A DNA stretch of 64,000 nt from Stigmatella erecta (GTDB lineage: Bacteria; Myxococcota; Myxococcia; Myxococcales; Myxococcaceae), in NCBI RefSeq assembly GCF_900111745.1, contig NZ_FOIJ01000001.1, forward strand, positions 930,001 through 994,000, given 5' to 3'. The notes under the pieces were generated by a model. The model did no database searches. It was not told where the DNA came from and saw nothing but the letters and a program-made list of their open reading frames with translations. The translations under genes were made by a program, and so were the position numbers. Below are positions 27,601-37,500 of the stretch, piece by piece (the stretch's first letter is position 1; each line of letters opens with the position of its first letter).

Positions 27601-28719
27601 CTCCCGCTCCTGCTTCTTGCCGAAGACCGCGCCGATGGCCCGCAGCTCGATGGGGTCACCCAGCGCGGTGCCCGTGCCGTGGGCTTCCACGTAGTCCACC
27701 TGCCCAGGCTCGAGCCCGGCGTTCTCCAGGGCCTGGCGGATCACCGCCTGCTGCGCGAGCCCGTTGGGGACCGTGAGGTCGCTGCTGTGGCCGTCCTGGT
27801 TCGTCGCCGTGCCGCGAATGACGGCCAGGACGTTGTCCCCGTCCTTCTGAGCATCGGAGAGCCGCTTGAGCACGACGATGCCGCATCCCTCGCCGCGTCC
27901 GTAGCCATCCGCCTCGGCGTCGAACGTCTTGCAGCGGCCGTCAACGGCCAGCATGCGGGCCTTGCAGGTCGTGATCGTCCCCTGGGGGGCCAGGATGAGG
28001 TTCACGCCGCCCACGAGGGCCATCGAGGACTCACCCGTGCGCAGGCTTTGACAGGCCAGGTGCACCGCGACGAGCGACGAGGAACATGCCGTATCGACCG
28101 CGAGGCTGGGGCCTTGCAGATCGAAGAAGTGCGACAGCCGGCCGGTCGCGAACGTGAGCAGGCTGCCGGTGAGGAAGGTGGCGTCGATGTTGTCCGCCCC
28201 CTTGGCCGCCTGGACAAGCTGGGTGTACTCGCCCGTGGAGCCGCCGATGAAGATGCCGGTCTTGCTGCCCGCGATGCTCTGGGGCGCGATGCCCGCGTGC
28301 TCCAGGGCCTCCCAGCTCACCTCCAGCAAGAGGCGGTGCTGCGGATCCAGGTTGGCCGCGGCGCGGGGAGGAATCCCGAAGAAATAGGAATCGAACTGAT
28401 CCGCATCCTCCAGGAACGCCCCGTTCCGGGTGTACATCTTGCCCGGGGCCGCGGGATCGGCGTCGTAATACTTGTCGATGTCCCAGCGGCTGCCCGGCAC
28501 CTGCTTGACCGCATCCACGCCGTCGCGCAGCAACTTCCAGAACGCCTCGGGCCCATTCACCCCACCCGGAAACCGGCAGCCAACGCCAATGATGGCGATG
28601 GGCTCCGCCATCTTCTGATCAGGGACGGTCTCACCCGCGGAGCGAAGAAGCATCTTCGCCAGGCTCACGCGCTTCTCAGGGGAAAGACCACGAACCAACT
28701 TCTCCATGACATCACTCAT
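24625..28719 (-). CDS. mtaF: PKS module KS-AT-methyltransferase-ACP, MtaF-like
   Basis: A 1,364-residue module. Order: helical docking segment (1-40), KS (about 40-465, Cys212), AT (about 565-880, Ser659, specificity motif HAFH for malonyl-CoA), SAM-dependent methyltransferase (about 930-1230, motif VLDIGCGHSADL near 1005) and ACP (Ser1306). There is no KR or DH, so the beta-keto group stays and can be O-methylated as its enol, giving the beta-methoxyacrylate that is the pharmacophore of myxothiazol. The ATG at 28719 has a GGAG site and overlaps mtaE by 8 bp; the longer frame to 28800 is not supported. Its AT DNA is about 98% identical to that of mtaD. Confidence 0.93.
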   Translation of the reverse strand: MSDVMEKLVRGLSPEKRVSLAKMLLRSAGETVPDQKMAEPIAIIGVGCRFPGGVNGPEAFWKLLRDGVDAVKQVPGSRWDIDKYYDADPAAPGKMYTRNGAFLEDADQFDSYFFGIPPRAAANLDPQHRLLLEVSWEALEHAGIAPQSIAGSKTGIFIGGSTGEYTQLVQAAKGADNIDATFLTGSLLTFATGRLSHFFDLQGPSLAVDTACSSSLVAVHLACQSLRTGESSMALVGGVNLILAPQGTITTCKARMLAVDGRCKTFDAEADGYGRGEGCGIVVLKRLSDAQKDGDNVLAVIRGTATNQDGHSSDLTVPNGLAQQAVIRQALENAGLEPGQVDYVEAHGTGTALGDPIELRAIGAVFGKKQEREQPLLVGSVKTNFGHLEYASGIAGLIKLALSLSHGQIPPHLHFKRGNPYIPWNELPVEIPTQLTPWKAKKDKRIGSVSSFGASGTNAHVVLEEAPKQGRQTSDRERPAHVLSLSARSDVALKALAGRYAQYLASCGPVNLADVCHTSNAGRAQFKHRLALVAESPAQLSQQLALFAEGKPAEVLVGQAPGNGKAEVVFLFTGQGSQHEGMGRELYETQPTFRASIQKSDEVLKPVLNESLVEVLYGAKGHLLEQSGVSQPALFAVEYALAQLWMSWGVKPAAVMGHSLGEYVAACVAGMCTQEEGLKLVAARGRLMQQLPEAGEMVAVLAAEGKVREALAGYEQSVSVAAVNGPEETVVSGRAAQVEQVVSKLKEKGLECRKLKTTHAFHSPLMEPMLEAFEKEAGQVKWKRPEIEVVSNVSGGQVKGEEGLKGEYWKKHIRQPVKYWEGLKGLYEKGYRVFVEVGPKPTLVNVGKRSLPGGEAEWVGSLKQGSNEWQQMLGSVGKLYVKGVGVDWAGFDQDYPRAKVALPTYAFQRERYWIDSLIPNSDTLVSFYRAVAQMLDVTTVQEGPSLRFATLREAVPGFSWISLYKAEPSDMAGFQKYYDLAVEANREMSQTIFRGLPFQNFSRVLDIGCGHSADLIDLAMKHSHLQLHGCNISPDQIAVGRQRIRGLGLDERITLHYQDSSRDPFPSTYDLVLGFQVIHHIRNKADLFANISRSLRNGGYMVMAETISNMVTPIEHPESTTLFVPQAEWVEILARNQLRVVQAVEATQEIANFLYDPQFNENFERVTRDSDDVTKKHLHGIHMLGELLQRRLAAYLLFTVTKDESMDADTLRRINADRLSVRLPYATAFQQVQDGTFVLPTSVEDMGAKGATSAASTFANTLLGAEPSQRGQLFNSYLCEQVANLLKMPVAKLDPEQPLNSMGLDSLLSLELKHKIHAETGMDVPLDEVLQGASIAHLSVRLAERMGSGQAPAAAARSWEEGEL
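25979..27018. repeat. 1,040-bp direct repeat, copy 1 (AT domain of mtaF)
   Basis: Aligned by eye with 37471-38510 at a constant offset of 11,492 bp, with no insertion or deletion. I count about 21 mismatches in 1,040 positions, near 98% identity. It covers most of the AT and the KS-AT-proximal linker down to the YAFQRERYWI post-AT motif. Past 27018 similarity continues at a lower level to about 27290. Confidence 0.93.
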
Positions 28720-31700
28720 GTGAACCGTCTCCAGGGAAAGAATGGGCGAGGTCGCTAAGCTCGGATTCAGAGAGCCGTCCCGCTTCACCCAACAGATCAA
28801 GAATGTCGCTGTCCACCAGGGCTGCGTCCTGACGGGGTGCTTCCACGGGCGCCAAGAGGAGCGCCGCGAGCGCGGGCACCTCCTTGGCCAGGAAGCCCGT
28901 CAACGCCTCGACGGTGGGGTACTCGAAGGCAATCGTGGAGGGGAGCCCGTGCCGCAGGCTCGTCTCCAGGAGCTTCTTCAGCTCGATGGACATGAGGGAG
29001 TTCATGCCCATCTGGAAGAAGCCTTGCTGAGGCTCCAGCCGGGAAGGATCCGCGCCCAGGACGCGCGCGGCCTCCTTCTGCACATACTCCATCAGGAGCG
29101 CCCGCCGCCGGCTGGAAGGCGCCTCCTCCAGGCGGAGCAACAGCTCGGAACGGGCGTTCCCGGCGGACGCCTTCTGTGCGGGCTGCGCCGTGACGATGTT
29201 CTCCAGGAAGGGCCGCTGCCGCTTGGCCTCCTGCAGGGGCTTGAAGCGGCTCCACTCCACGGAGGCCACCACCCGCTGGGCGGCCTTGGTTCCGGCGAGG
29301 CGCCCCAGGATGGCGAGCGCCGCTTCGGTGGGCATGGCCTCCAGACCGATCTGCGAGAAGAACTGCTTCGCCTCCTCGGAGCCAGCCATGCCGCCTTCGG
29401 TCCACCGGCCCCAGTTGATGCTCGTCGCGGCAAGCCCCTGCGACCGGCGCAGGTGGGCCAGCGCGTCGAGGGAGTGGTTCGCCGCGGCATAGGCGGCCAT
29501 TCCCTGCGCACCCCACACGGCCGAGGCCGAGGAGAACATGACGAAGCACGAGAGCGGCAGGTCCCGGGTGTACTCGTGCAACAGCCAGGCCCCGGCGGCC
29601 TTGGGACGGAACACCGACGAGAACAGCTCGGGATCCGTCTCCTGCCAGCTCCGGTGCGTCGAGACACCCGCCGCATGGAAGATGCCCACCAGGGGCACGG
29701 GCCCTTTGCGGATCCCCTCGATCAGCGAGGCGACCTGAGCCTGCTCGCCGACATCGCAGCGGACGATCTGCACCGAGGCGCCCATCGCCTGAAGCGCCTG
29801 CACGGCATCGGCCTGCGCGCGGAGGGGGCTGCCCTCGGGCAAGCCGCTCCACTGGCTTGCATCGGGAAGCCCGCTGCGGCTGGCCAGGATCAGGTGGCGG
29901 GCGCCCTTGGACACCAACCACCGGGAGACCTGAAGCCCCAGCGCGCCCAGGCCTCCGGTGATGAGGTAGGCCCCGTCCGCGCGCCACGTGGCGGGACTCT
30001 CGGCGGACACATCGCCGCGCACCAGCCGGGCCACGTGCCGCTTGGCCCCGCGGTAGGCGATCTGGTCCTCCCCGTCCGGCATCCGCAGCTCCTGCCAGAG
30101 CGCTTCGAGTTCATGGGTGGGAGCGTCCGGCGAGAGATCCACCAGTCCTCCCCACAGCTCGGGGTGCTCCAGCGCGAGCACACGCCCCGCGCCCCACAGG
30201 GGCGCTTGCGCCACGGAGACCGGCTCCTTCCCCACGGCCTGAGCGCCCCGGGTCACCAGCCACAGCTTGGCCTTCTGGCCCGCGCCCCGGCTGATCCGCT
30301 GCACCAGCGCGGGCAAGCTGCCACAGCCCAGCCGCAGCGTGTCCTCCAGCACGGCCACGCTGGGAGCCGTCTGGCCTCCAGCGTTCAGGCTCCACAGGTG
30401 CACCACGTTCCGGAAGGGGCCCTCGGCATCGAGCGTGCCGAGCACCCGCTGCCAATCCGCAGGATCCTCCGGCTTGACGCTGAGCGGGCCGGGGCCTGAA
30501 GCCCCCGCTCCCGCGCGAAGCACCGTGCAAGGCGTGCCCTGATCCCGCAGCCGGGTGGCCAGCGCATCGCCCAGGCCGTGAGCGTCGGCCAGGATCAACC
30601 ACGGGCCCGCCTCCGCACCCTGGGCCTCGGGCCGGGAGGCATGCTTCTTCTCCGGCCAGGCCACCTCGTACACCCACTCGCGCAGCGCCTGCGGCGCCAC
30701 ATGCTCGAGGTCCGCGCCTTCCGAGGGAGCCGCCCAGGCGCCCCCATCCTCGAACTCCGTGAGCGGCGTCAGGGCGCCCAGCTTCGCGCGGTTGGCGCGC
30801 TTGAGGTACGGCCTGTTGGCGAAGTCATCCTTCTGGATGATGATCAGGGCGTAGCTCATCAGCCCCTTTTCGAGCGCCTTGCCGAAGTTGCGCATGGCGT
30901 CGAAGTTGCGCCGCACCAGCTCGGTCAGCCCGAAGCGCTGGGAGATGGTGTCGAGGTGGCCGTCGAACCCGGGGTCCTCCAGGAAGTTCGCGGCCTCCTG
31001 GCTGATGTCGACGCTCTCCACCACCCGCAGGTTGTGCCGGGCCAGCAGGTCCGCCCACTCCTCGGCGTTGACGTTGTAGGAGGCGGTCTCCTCGACGTTG
31101 ATCGCCGACACGCTGTTGGCGATGAAGTCCGCGAGGAGCAAGAACCCACCGTTCTGCAGGTTCCGGGAGATGTTCGAGAAGAGCGCCACCTTGTCGGCGA
31201 TGTGGGTGACGACCTCGAACCCGAAGATCAGATCGTAGCGGTCCGGAAACTCATCCTTGGCACTGTCCCGCGCGAAGACGCGGATGCGGTCCTGGAGCCC
31301 GCGTGCGCGGACCCGCTCCTCATCGATGGCGGCCTGCTCGGCCGAGATGGTGTAGCCGTGCAGGGTGAGGTGCGGGTGCTTCTTGCCCAGAGAGATCAGG
31401 TCAGAGGCATACCCGCAGCCGAAGTCGAGCACCTTGCGCACCGAGGACCAGTCGACGCCCCGGAACAGCACCGAGCGCAACCCTCGCTGGCCGTTGACCA
31501 GCACCTCGGTGTGCTCCTCACGCTCCGAGAGGCCGTACACACTCATGATCCAGGAGAAGCCGGGGAGCTTCTGCCGCAGGATGCCGAAGGTCAGGTAGAC
31601 CTCGTCCGGCTTGAGCACCCGATCGCGCTCCACGGAGTCATCGTAGAAGCGCGAGGGCGTCCCATCGGCATGCTCGGGCTGCGAGGCGCGCTGAAGCGCG

Positions 31701-34534
31701 GGCACCAGGGAACTCTCCGTGACATGCGCCCGGGCCCCGGAGGGGCGGAAGTCCGCGGCCCGCTTCAAGTCCACCCAGAACCGGGAACGCTGCCAGGGGT
31801 AGGCCGGCAAGGAGACGCTCTGGCGGACCTCGGGATACTGCGCCCGCCAGTCGATCGGGTGCCCCGCCGTGTGCAGGGCGCCGAGCGCCTGCAACATGAC
31901 CTCCACCTCCGCCTCCTCACGCCGCAGGGACGGCAGCGCGATGCCCGGCTGCTGGGCGGCACGCACGGTCCGCTCGACGGACTGGAGCAGGATGGGATGG
32001 GGGCTCAGCTCCAGGAAGATCGGGTGCTGCTGAGAGACGAGCTGCTCGATGATGGGCGAGAACAGGACAGGCTCGCGGAGGTTGCGCTGCCAGTAGGCGG
32101 CGCCCCAGTCCGTGCCATCCGTCGCCTTGCCCGTGACCGTGGAGTACACGGGCACGCTCGCCGCCTTGGGACGCAGATCCTTCAGCACCTCTTTGAGCTC
32201 GGCGAGCAGCGGCTCCACTTGGGGAGAGTGCGAGGCGACGTCCACCTTGACATTGCGGCAGAAGATGTTCTGCCGCTGCAGGTGGGCCATCACCTCTTGC
32301 AGGGCCTGAGGGTCGCCCGCCAGCACCGTGGACGTCGGGCTGTTGCTGGCCGCGATGGAGAGACGGTCCTCGTAGCCCGCCAGCGCGGTCCGCGCCTGGG
32401 CAAGGGAGATTTCCGCGAGCGCCATCGCGCCCTGGCCCCGGATCCGCCGGAGCAGCGCGCTGCGCAGGCAGATGACCTTCGCGGCATCCTCCAGGCTGAG
32501 AACGCCCGCGACATAGGCAGCGGCCACCTCGCCCATGCTGTGTCCCACCACGGCATCCGGCTCGATGCCCCAGGAGCGCCACTGCGCGGCAAGCGCCACC
32601 GAGACAGCGAACAACACCGGCTGCAGGACATCAATGTCCCCCATCCGGGACGAGACCTCGTCCGCGCCCAGCTGCTCCAGGAGGGACCAGTTCCCATGGG
32701 CCCGGAAGGCCTGATCGCATTCCTCGATGGCCTTGCGGAACACCGGCGAGGTCCGGAGCAGCTCCCGGCCCATCCCAGTCCACTGGGAGCCCTGGCCGGA
32801 GAACACGAACACCACCTTCGGCCGACGCAGGGACGCCTCGCGGGACGAGACCGCAGGATGCGGCTCGCCCTTGAGGAAGGCCCCCAGGTGCTCCACGAGC
32901 GCTTCGCGTGTGCTGCCGGTCACCGCCAGCCGGTGCTCGTAATGGCTGCGCCGGGTACTGGCCGTGTAGCAGATGTCCTCGAGCCGGAGGCTCGCCCCTG
33001 CCCCGTCACTGCCCAGGAACGCCTGGTAGGAGCGGGCAAGGGCTTGCAACGCCGGAGCATTGCGCGCCGACAGCGGCAGGAGATAGGCCGGACGCGCCGA
33101 GGACGGCTCGGCCGGGCGCCGCACGGCCTGCTCGGGCGCTTCCTCGATCACGAGGTGGGCGTTGATGCCGCTCAGGCCGAAGGAGCTGACGCCCGCCACA
33201 CGCTGCCCGGAGCCACCGGCCCAGGACTGCAACTTCGTGGGGATGGTGATGGGGAGCTGGTTCCAGGGAACGGCCGGGGTGGGCTTCGTCAGGTGGAGAT
33301 GGGGCGGAATCTCGCGGTGCTGAAGCATCAGCACCACCTTGATCAGCCCGGCGATTCCCGCCGCCGCCTCCAGGTGACCGACGTTGGTCTTGACGGACCC
33401 GATGGTGAGCGCTTGGGCCTGGGTGCGCCCTTCCTCGAAGACGCGCTGCAGGGCCCGGATCTCGATGGGGTCCCCCAGGGGGGTGGCCGTCCCGTGGGCC
33501 TCGACGTAGCTCACCTGGGAGGGCTCCACGCCCGCGCTGGCGAGCGCCCGGCGGATCACCGCCTCCTGCGCGGGACCACTGGGAACCGTCAGACCGCCGC
33601 TGGGACCATCGTGGTTCACCGCGCCCCCGCGGATCACCGCGAGCACGGGGTCGCCGTCGGCGATGGCCTCCGAGAGCCGCTTGAGCACCACGACGCCACA
33701 GCCCTCTCCCCGGACATAGCCGTCCGCGGAGGCGTCGAAGGTCTTGCAGCGCCCGTGAGGAGACTGCGAGCGGAGCCGGGACGAGACGATGTGCCCATCC
33801 GGCGCCAGGATGACGCTCACGCCACCGGCGATGGCCATGTTGCACTCGCGGGAGCGCAGGCTCTGGCACGCCAGGTGGACCGACACGAGCGAGGAAGAGC
33901 ACGCCGTGTTGACCGCCATGCTGGGGCCCTGGGCGCCCAGGATGTAGGAGATGCGGCCCGCCATGAAGCTGGAGTCATTGCCAAGCGCCATATAGGCATC
34001 CAGCAAGGCGGGATCCGCCTGCTTCATCTGAAGCTGGGCGTAGTCGTTGAGCATGACGCCCACGAACACGCCGGTCAGGCTGTTGGCGAGGCGCTCGGGA
34101 ACCTGGCCGGCATTGGCGAGTGCCTCCCAGGTCACCTCCAGCATCAGACGCTGCTGGGGATCCATGCTCGCCACTTCCCGGGGCGCGATGCCGTAGAAGC
34201 CGGCATCCAGCTCATCGAGCCGCACGTCCTTCAGGAACCCGCCCCAGCGGGTGTACATCTTCCCCAGGGCATCGGGATCCGGATCGTAATACTCCTTGAG
34301 ATCCCACCGGTCGGGAGGGACCTCGACGATGGTGTCCCGGCCCTCGCGCAGCAGGTCCCAGAACGCCTTCGGATCATTGCCGCCGCCCGGGAACCGGCAC
34401 GCCATGCCGACGATGGCCACGGGCTCCCGCTTCTCGCGCTCGCTTGCCTCGAGCTTGGCCTGCATCTTCTCCAGCGCCACCAACGCGCGCGCCAGGCGAG
34501 CACTGTGCTCGTGTTGCTCCACGGGGCTGCTCAT
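28712..34534 (-). CDS. mtaE: PKS module KS-AT-methyltransferase-KR-ACP, MtaE-like
   Basis: A 1,940-residue module. Order: coiled-coil docking helix (8-36), KS (about 38-465, Cys212), AT (about 575-880, Ser666, motif VASH for methylmalonyl-CoA), SAM methyltransferase (about 960-1260, VLDFGCGYASDL near 1037), KR (core about 1524-1700, AYLITGGLGALG; catalytic Ser, Tyr and Asn in FSSASAV and YAAAN) and ACP (Ser1846, in GMNS instead of GxDS). No DH is seen. The predicted product is an alpha-methyl, beta-methoxy unit, as in myxothiazol. The KR lacks the LDD motif of B-type domains. It starts 58 bp after mtaD with an AGAGG site. Confidence 0.93.
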   Translation of the reverse strand: MSSPVEQHEHSARLARALVALEKMQAKLEASEREKREPVAIVGMACRFPGGGNDPKAFWDLLREGRDTIVEVPPDRWDLKEYYDPDPDALGKMYTRWGGFLKDVRLDELDAGFYGIAPREVASMDPQQRLMLEVTWEALANAGQVPERLANSLTGVFVGVMLNDYAQLQMKQADPALLDAYMALGNDSSFMAGRISYILGAQGPSMAVNTACSSSLVSVHLACQSLRSRECNMAIAGGVSVILAPDGHIVSSRLRSQSPHGRCKTFDASADGYVRGEGCGVVVLKRLSEAIADGDPVLAVIRGGAVNHDGPSGGLTVPSGPAQEAVIRRALASAGVEPSQVSYVEAHGTATPLGDPIEIRALQRVFEEGRTQAQALTIGSVKTNVGHLEAAAGIAGLIKVVLMLQHREIPPHLHLTKPTPAVPWNQLPITIPTKLQSWAGGSGQRVAGVSSFGLSGINAHLVIEEAPEQAVRRPAEPSSARPAYLLPLSARNAPALQALARSYQAFLGSDGAGASLRLEDICYTASTRRSHYEHRLAVTGSTREALVEHLGAFLKGEPHPAVSSREASLRRPKVVFVFSGQGSQWTGMGRELLRTSPVFRKAIEECDQAFRAHGNWSLLEQLGADEVSSRMGDIDVLQPVLFAVSVALAAQWRSWGIEPDAVVGHSMGEVAAAYVAGVLSLEDAAKVICLRSALLRRIRGQGAMALAEISLAQARTALAGYEDRLSIAASNSPTSTVLAGDPQALQEVMAHLQRQNIFCRNVKVDVASHSPQVEPLLAELKEVLKDLRPKAASVPVYSTVTGKATDGTDWGAAYWQRNLREPVLFSPIIEQLVSQQHPIFLELSPHPILLQSVERTVRAAQQPGIALPSLRREEAEVEVMLQALGALHTAGHPIDWRAQYPEVRQSVSLPAYPWQRSRFWVDLKRAADFRPSGARAHVTESSLVPALQRASQPEHADGTPSRFYDDSVERDRVLKPDEVYLTFGILRQKLPGFSWIMSVYGLSEREEHTEVLVNGQRGLRSVLFRGVDWSSVRKVLDFGCGYASDLISLGKKHPHLTLHGYTISAEQAAIDEERVRARGLQDRIRVFARDSAKDEFPDRYDLIFGFEVVTHIADKVALFSNISRNLQNGGFLLLADFIANSVSAINVEETASYNVNAEEWADLLARHNLRVVESVDISQEAANFLEDPGFDGHLDTISQRFGLTELVRRNFDAMRNFGKALEKGLMSYALIIIQKDDFANRPYLKRANRAKLGALTPLTEFEDGGAWAAPSEGADLEHVAPQALREWVYEVAWPEKKHASRPEAQGAEAGPWLILADAHGLGDALATRLRDQGTPCTVLRAGAGASGPGPLSVKPEDPADWQRVLGTLDAEGPFRNVVHLWSLNAGGQTAPSVAVLEDTLRLGCGSLPALVQRISRGAGQKAKLWLVTRGAQAVGKEPVSVAQAPLWGAGRVLALEHPELWGGLVDLSPDAPTHELEALWQELRMPDGEDQIAYRGAKRHVARLVRGDVSAESPATWRADGAYLITGGLGALGLQVSRWLVSKGARHLILASRSGLPDASQWSGLPEGSPLRAQADAVQALQAMGASVQIVRCDVGEQAQVASLIEGIRKGPVPLVGIFHAAGVSTHRSWQETDPELFSSVFRPKAAGAWLLHEYTRDLPLSCFVMFSSASAVWGAQGMAAYAAANHSLDALAHLRRSQGLAATSINWGRWTEGGMAGSEEAKQFFSQIGLEAMPTEAALAILGRLAGTKAAQRVVASVEWSRFKPLQEAKRQRPFLENIVTAQPAQKASAGNARSELLLRLEEAPSSRRRALLMEYVQKEAARVLGADPSRLEPQQGFFQMGMNSLMSIELKKLLETSLRHGLPSTIAFEYPTVEALTGFLAKEVPALAALLLAPVEAPRQDAALVDSDILDLLGEAGRLSESELSDLAHSFPGDGSHE

Positions 34535-34592
34535 CGTGTCATGCCTCTCATGATCAATTTCGGGAGTGCGGCGGCCTCACCTCAGGCGCGCG

Positions 34593-37500
34593 TCAGCTCT
34601 CTCCCATCAGTTTTTCGAGCAACGCGAGCTTCTCATCGAGGAGCGACCCCAGTTCCTTCTGCGGGAGCTGTTCGAGGTTCGCGAGCTTCTGAGCCGCGGC
34701 CTCCTCCCCCTCTGGCTTCTGTCCCGCGGACGGCGTCAAGGGCTCCAGCTGAAGCCACTCGGCCGCCAGATGCGCGGTGAGTGCGTCCACGCTCGGATGG
34801 TCGAAGACCAGGGTGGACGACAGGGGACGATCCACGCCCAGGGTCGACTGGAACCGGTTCCGCAGCTCGACGGCCAGGAGTGAGTCCATGCCCACGTCGA
34901 ACAGCCGTTGGTTGCCCGCGAGCGGCCTGGAGGGGTCCAAGCCCAGCACCTGGGTGACCTGGTGGTAGACGTACTCCAGCAGAACGTCCTGCTGCCTGTT
35001 GCGCGTCAGCCCCTTGAGGCGCTCCACCAGCTTGGGCTCCCGCGTCCGGGCCGCGCCGCCCCGCGTCTCTTCCAGCATCCTCGACAGGAACTTCGTCGCG
35101 CCGGTGTCTCCGAAACGCTGGAAGTACTTGGCCCAATCGACGGGGAGCACCGCCACCTGCGCCTGTCCTGCGCCCATCGCCCAGCCCAGCAGCTCCAGGC
35201 CCTGCGCAGGCTCGATAAAGTCCGCCCAGCGCCGCTGATCCGTGCCCACGAAGGCCGCCGCCATGCCACTGCCACTCCAGGGGCCCCAGTTGATGCTCAC
35301 CGCCTTGAGCCCGAGCGCCCGCCGGTGGTGCGCGAGCGAGTCCAGGAAGGCGTTCGCGGCGGCGTAGTTGCCCTGGCCCGCGGCGCCCAGCAACGAGGAC
35401 GACGACGAGAACAGCACGAAGAAGTCCAGGTCCATCCCTTGCGTCTGCGTGTGCAGGTTCCAGCTTCCCTGCAGCTTGGGAGCGAGCACCCGCTGGAAGC
35501 GGGCCCAGTCCAGCTGCTGCAGCATGCCGTCCTCCACCACACCGGCCAGGTGCATCACGCCCCGCAGCGGCGGACCGCTCTGGGCAAGGGTGGCGAGCAC
35601 CCGGGCCACATCGCCGGGCAGGGAAACATCCCCCTGCTCCCACCGGATCTGCGCCCCCGCCTCCTTCAGCGGCTTCAGCGCTTCTTGCGCCGCGCTGCTT
35701 GCCGCCTTGCGTCCCATCACGACGAGGTGCCGGGCGCCCCGCTCGACCATCCAGCGGGCGGCCTGGAGACCGATGGCCCCCAACCCGCCCGTGAGCAGGT
35801 AGCTCACGTCATCCCTCAACCGGATGGACGAGGCCTGGGTGTTCGGGGCCGCGCAGCGGGCGAGACGCGAGACATAGCGCTGCCCATGGCGGAAGGCGAC
35901 CTGCTCTCCACCGGCCTCGAGGAGCAAGTCCTCCATCAGCAGGGACGGGTCCTGGGAGCCCACGTCGAGGTCCAGCAGCGAGACCGAGAGCTCGGGGTGC
36001 TCAATCCCCAGCGTACGGCCCAGGCCCCACAGGGCCGAGTGGGTCAGCGAGGGAGGCTGGGTCTCGTGTCCCGTGCGCTGGGTGCCACGCGTCACGATCC
36101 AGAGCCGCGGTGACACTTCGACACGGCTCCTGCCGAGGGCCTGGGCAAGGCTCAGGACGCTTCGGCAGCCCAGTTCCTGCGCCTCCTCCACCGGCACTCC
36201 CTCATCGAGTCCCCAGAGGTGGACGATGCCGCGGCAAGGCAGCTGGGCTGGTCCCTGAGAATCCACGAGCAGGCGCTCGAAATCCTCCGCGCGCGCCGGG
36301 TTGACGGTGAACGTCCGGTCGCCCCGGGCCTCATAGGCTGCGCCAGGACGCACCACCACACACCGTGCGCCTCGCGCTTGCAGGGACTCGATCAACCCCG
36401 TTCCGAGACCGGCCGAATCCGCCAGCACCCACCAGGTGCCCTCCAGAACCGCGTCCTCCAGAATGCCGTTGCGCGGGCGCGGCTCCCACTTCACCTCGTA
36501 GGTCCACTCGCGTCCCGTCTGGAGCGCCCGGTTCAGCGCGGCGCGGCTCACTTGCCGGAACTGCAATCCTTCGATCTCGGCGCACACCGCGCCGGTGGCA
36601 TCCAGAAGGCGCACGCTTCCGGTCAACGTCTTGTCGGATGCAGCGTCCTGGGACTGAATCGAGACATGGCTCCAGCAAGCCGTGCCGGGTGCACGCCAAA
36701 GCTGGAACCTCTTCATTCCAACGGGCAGGTAGAGCACCTCCTCCTGGCCTTGAGCGCCCTCCTCCAGCTGTGTCGCGCCACAGACCTGGAGACAGGCATC
36801 GAGCAGCGCCGGATGAATGGGTGCCAGGGCTGCGTCCGATTCCAGAGCCTCCGGGAGCTGAACCCAGGCCACCGCTTCCTTGCGGCCAACGTGGAGCTTC
36901 TGAATGCCCCGGAAGGTCTCGCCATAAGAGATGCCCCGGGCCTCGAAGCTCTCGTAGAGCGCCGTCACTGGCACCGTCTGCGGACACCAGGACAGCAGGC
37001 CTTCGACGGACAGTGCCTGCGGCGCGGAGGCGCCCTTCTGGGCTTTGCGGATCGTCCCTGTCGTATGCAGCGTCCAGGACGCCTCACGCTGCGGCTCGGC
37101 AGGACCGCCCTGAGTGCTGAAGAGCTGGAAGGAGAACGCGTCGTCGCCGCTCGAGGTGAGGACGAGCTGCAGCGCACGCTCCGCGTCGTCCTGCAGGACG
37201 AGCGCCTCCTGAATGAGCAGGCCCTCCACGGCGTGGCACCCAGCACCGAACAGCTCCCCGGCGGCAGCCTGGGCCATCTCCATGTAAACGGTGGCCGGAA
37301 GCACCGCGGCGCCATTCACCCGGTGATCCTCGATGAAGGAGAACGCACGGGTGCTCACGAAGGACTCGAACACCGTCTCCTTGAGGGTGGGCGACGACAC
37401 GCGCCGTCCCAGCAACTGGCGAGCGCCCGGGCTGGACACCGCGCTCGCGGCCGTCCTGCGGCTGCGTTCAATCCAGTAGCGCTCGCGCTGGAAGGCATAG

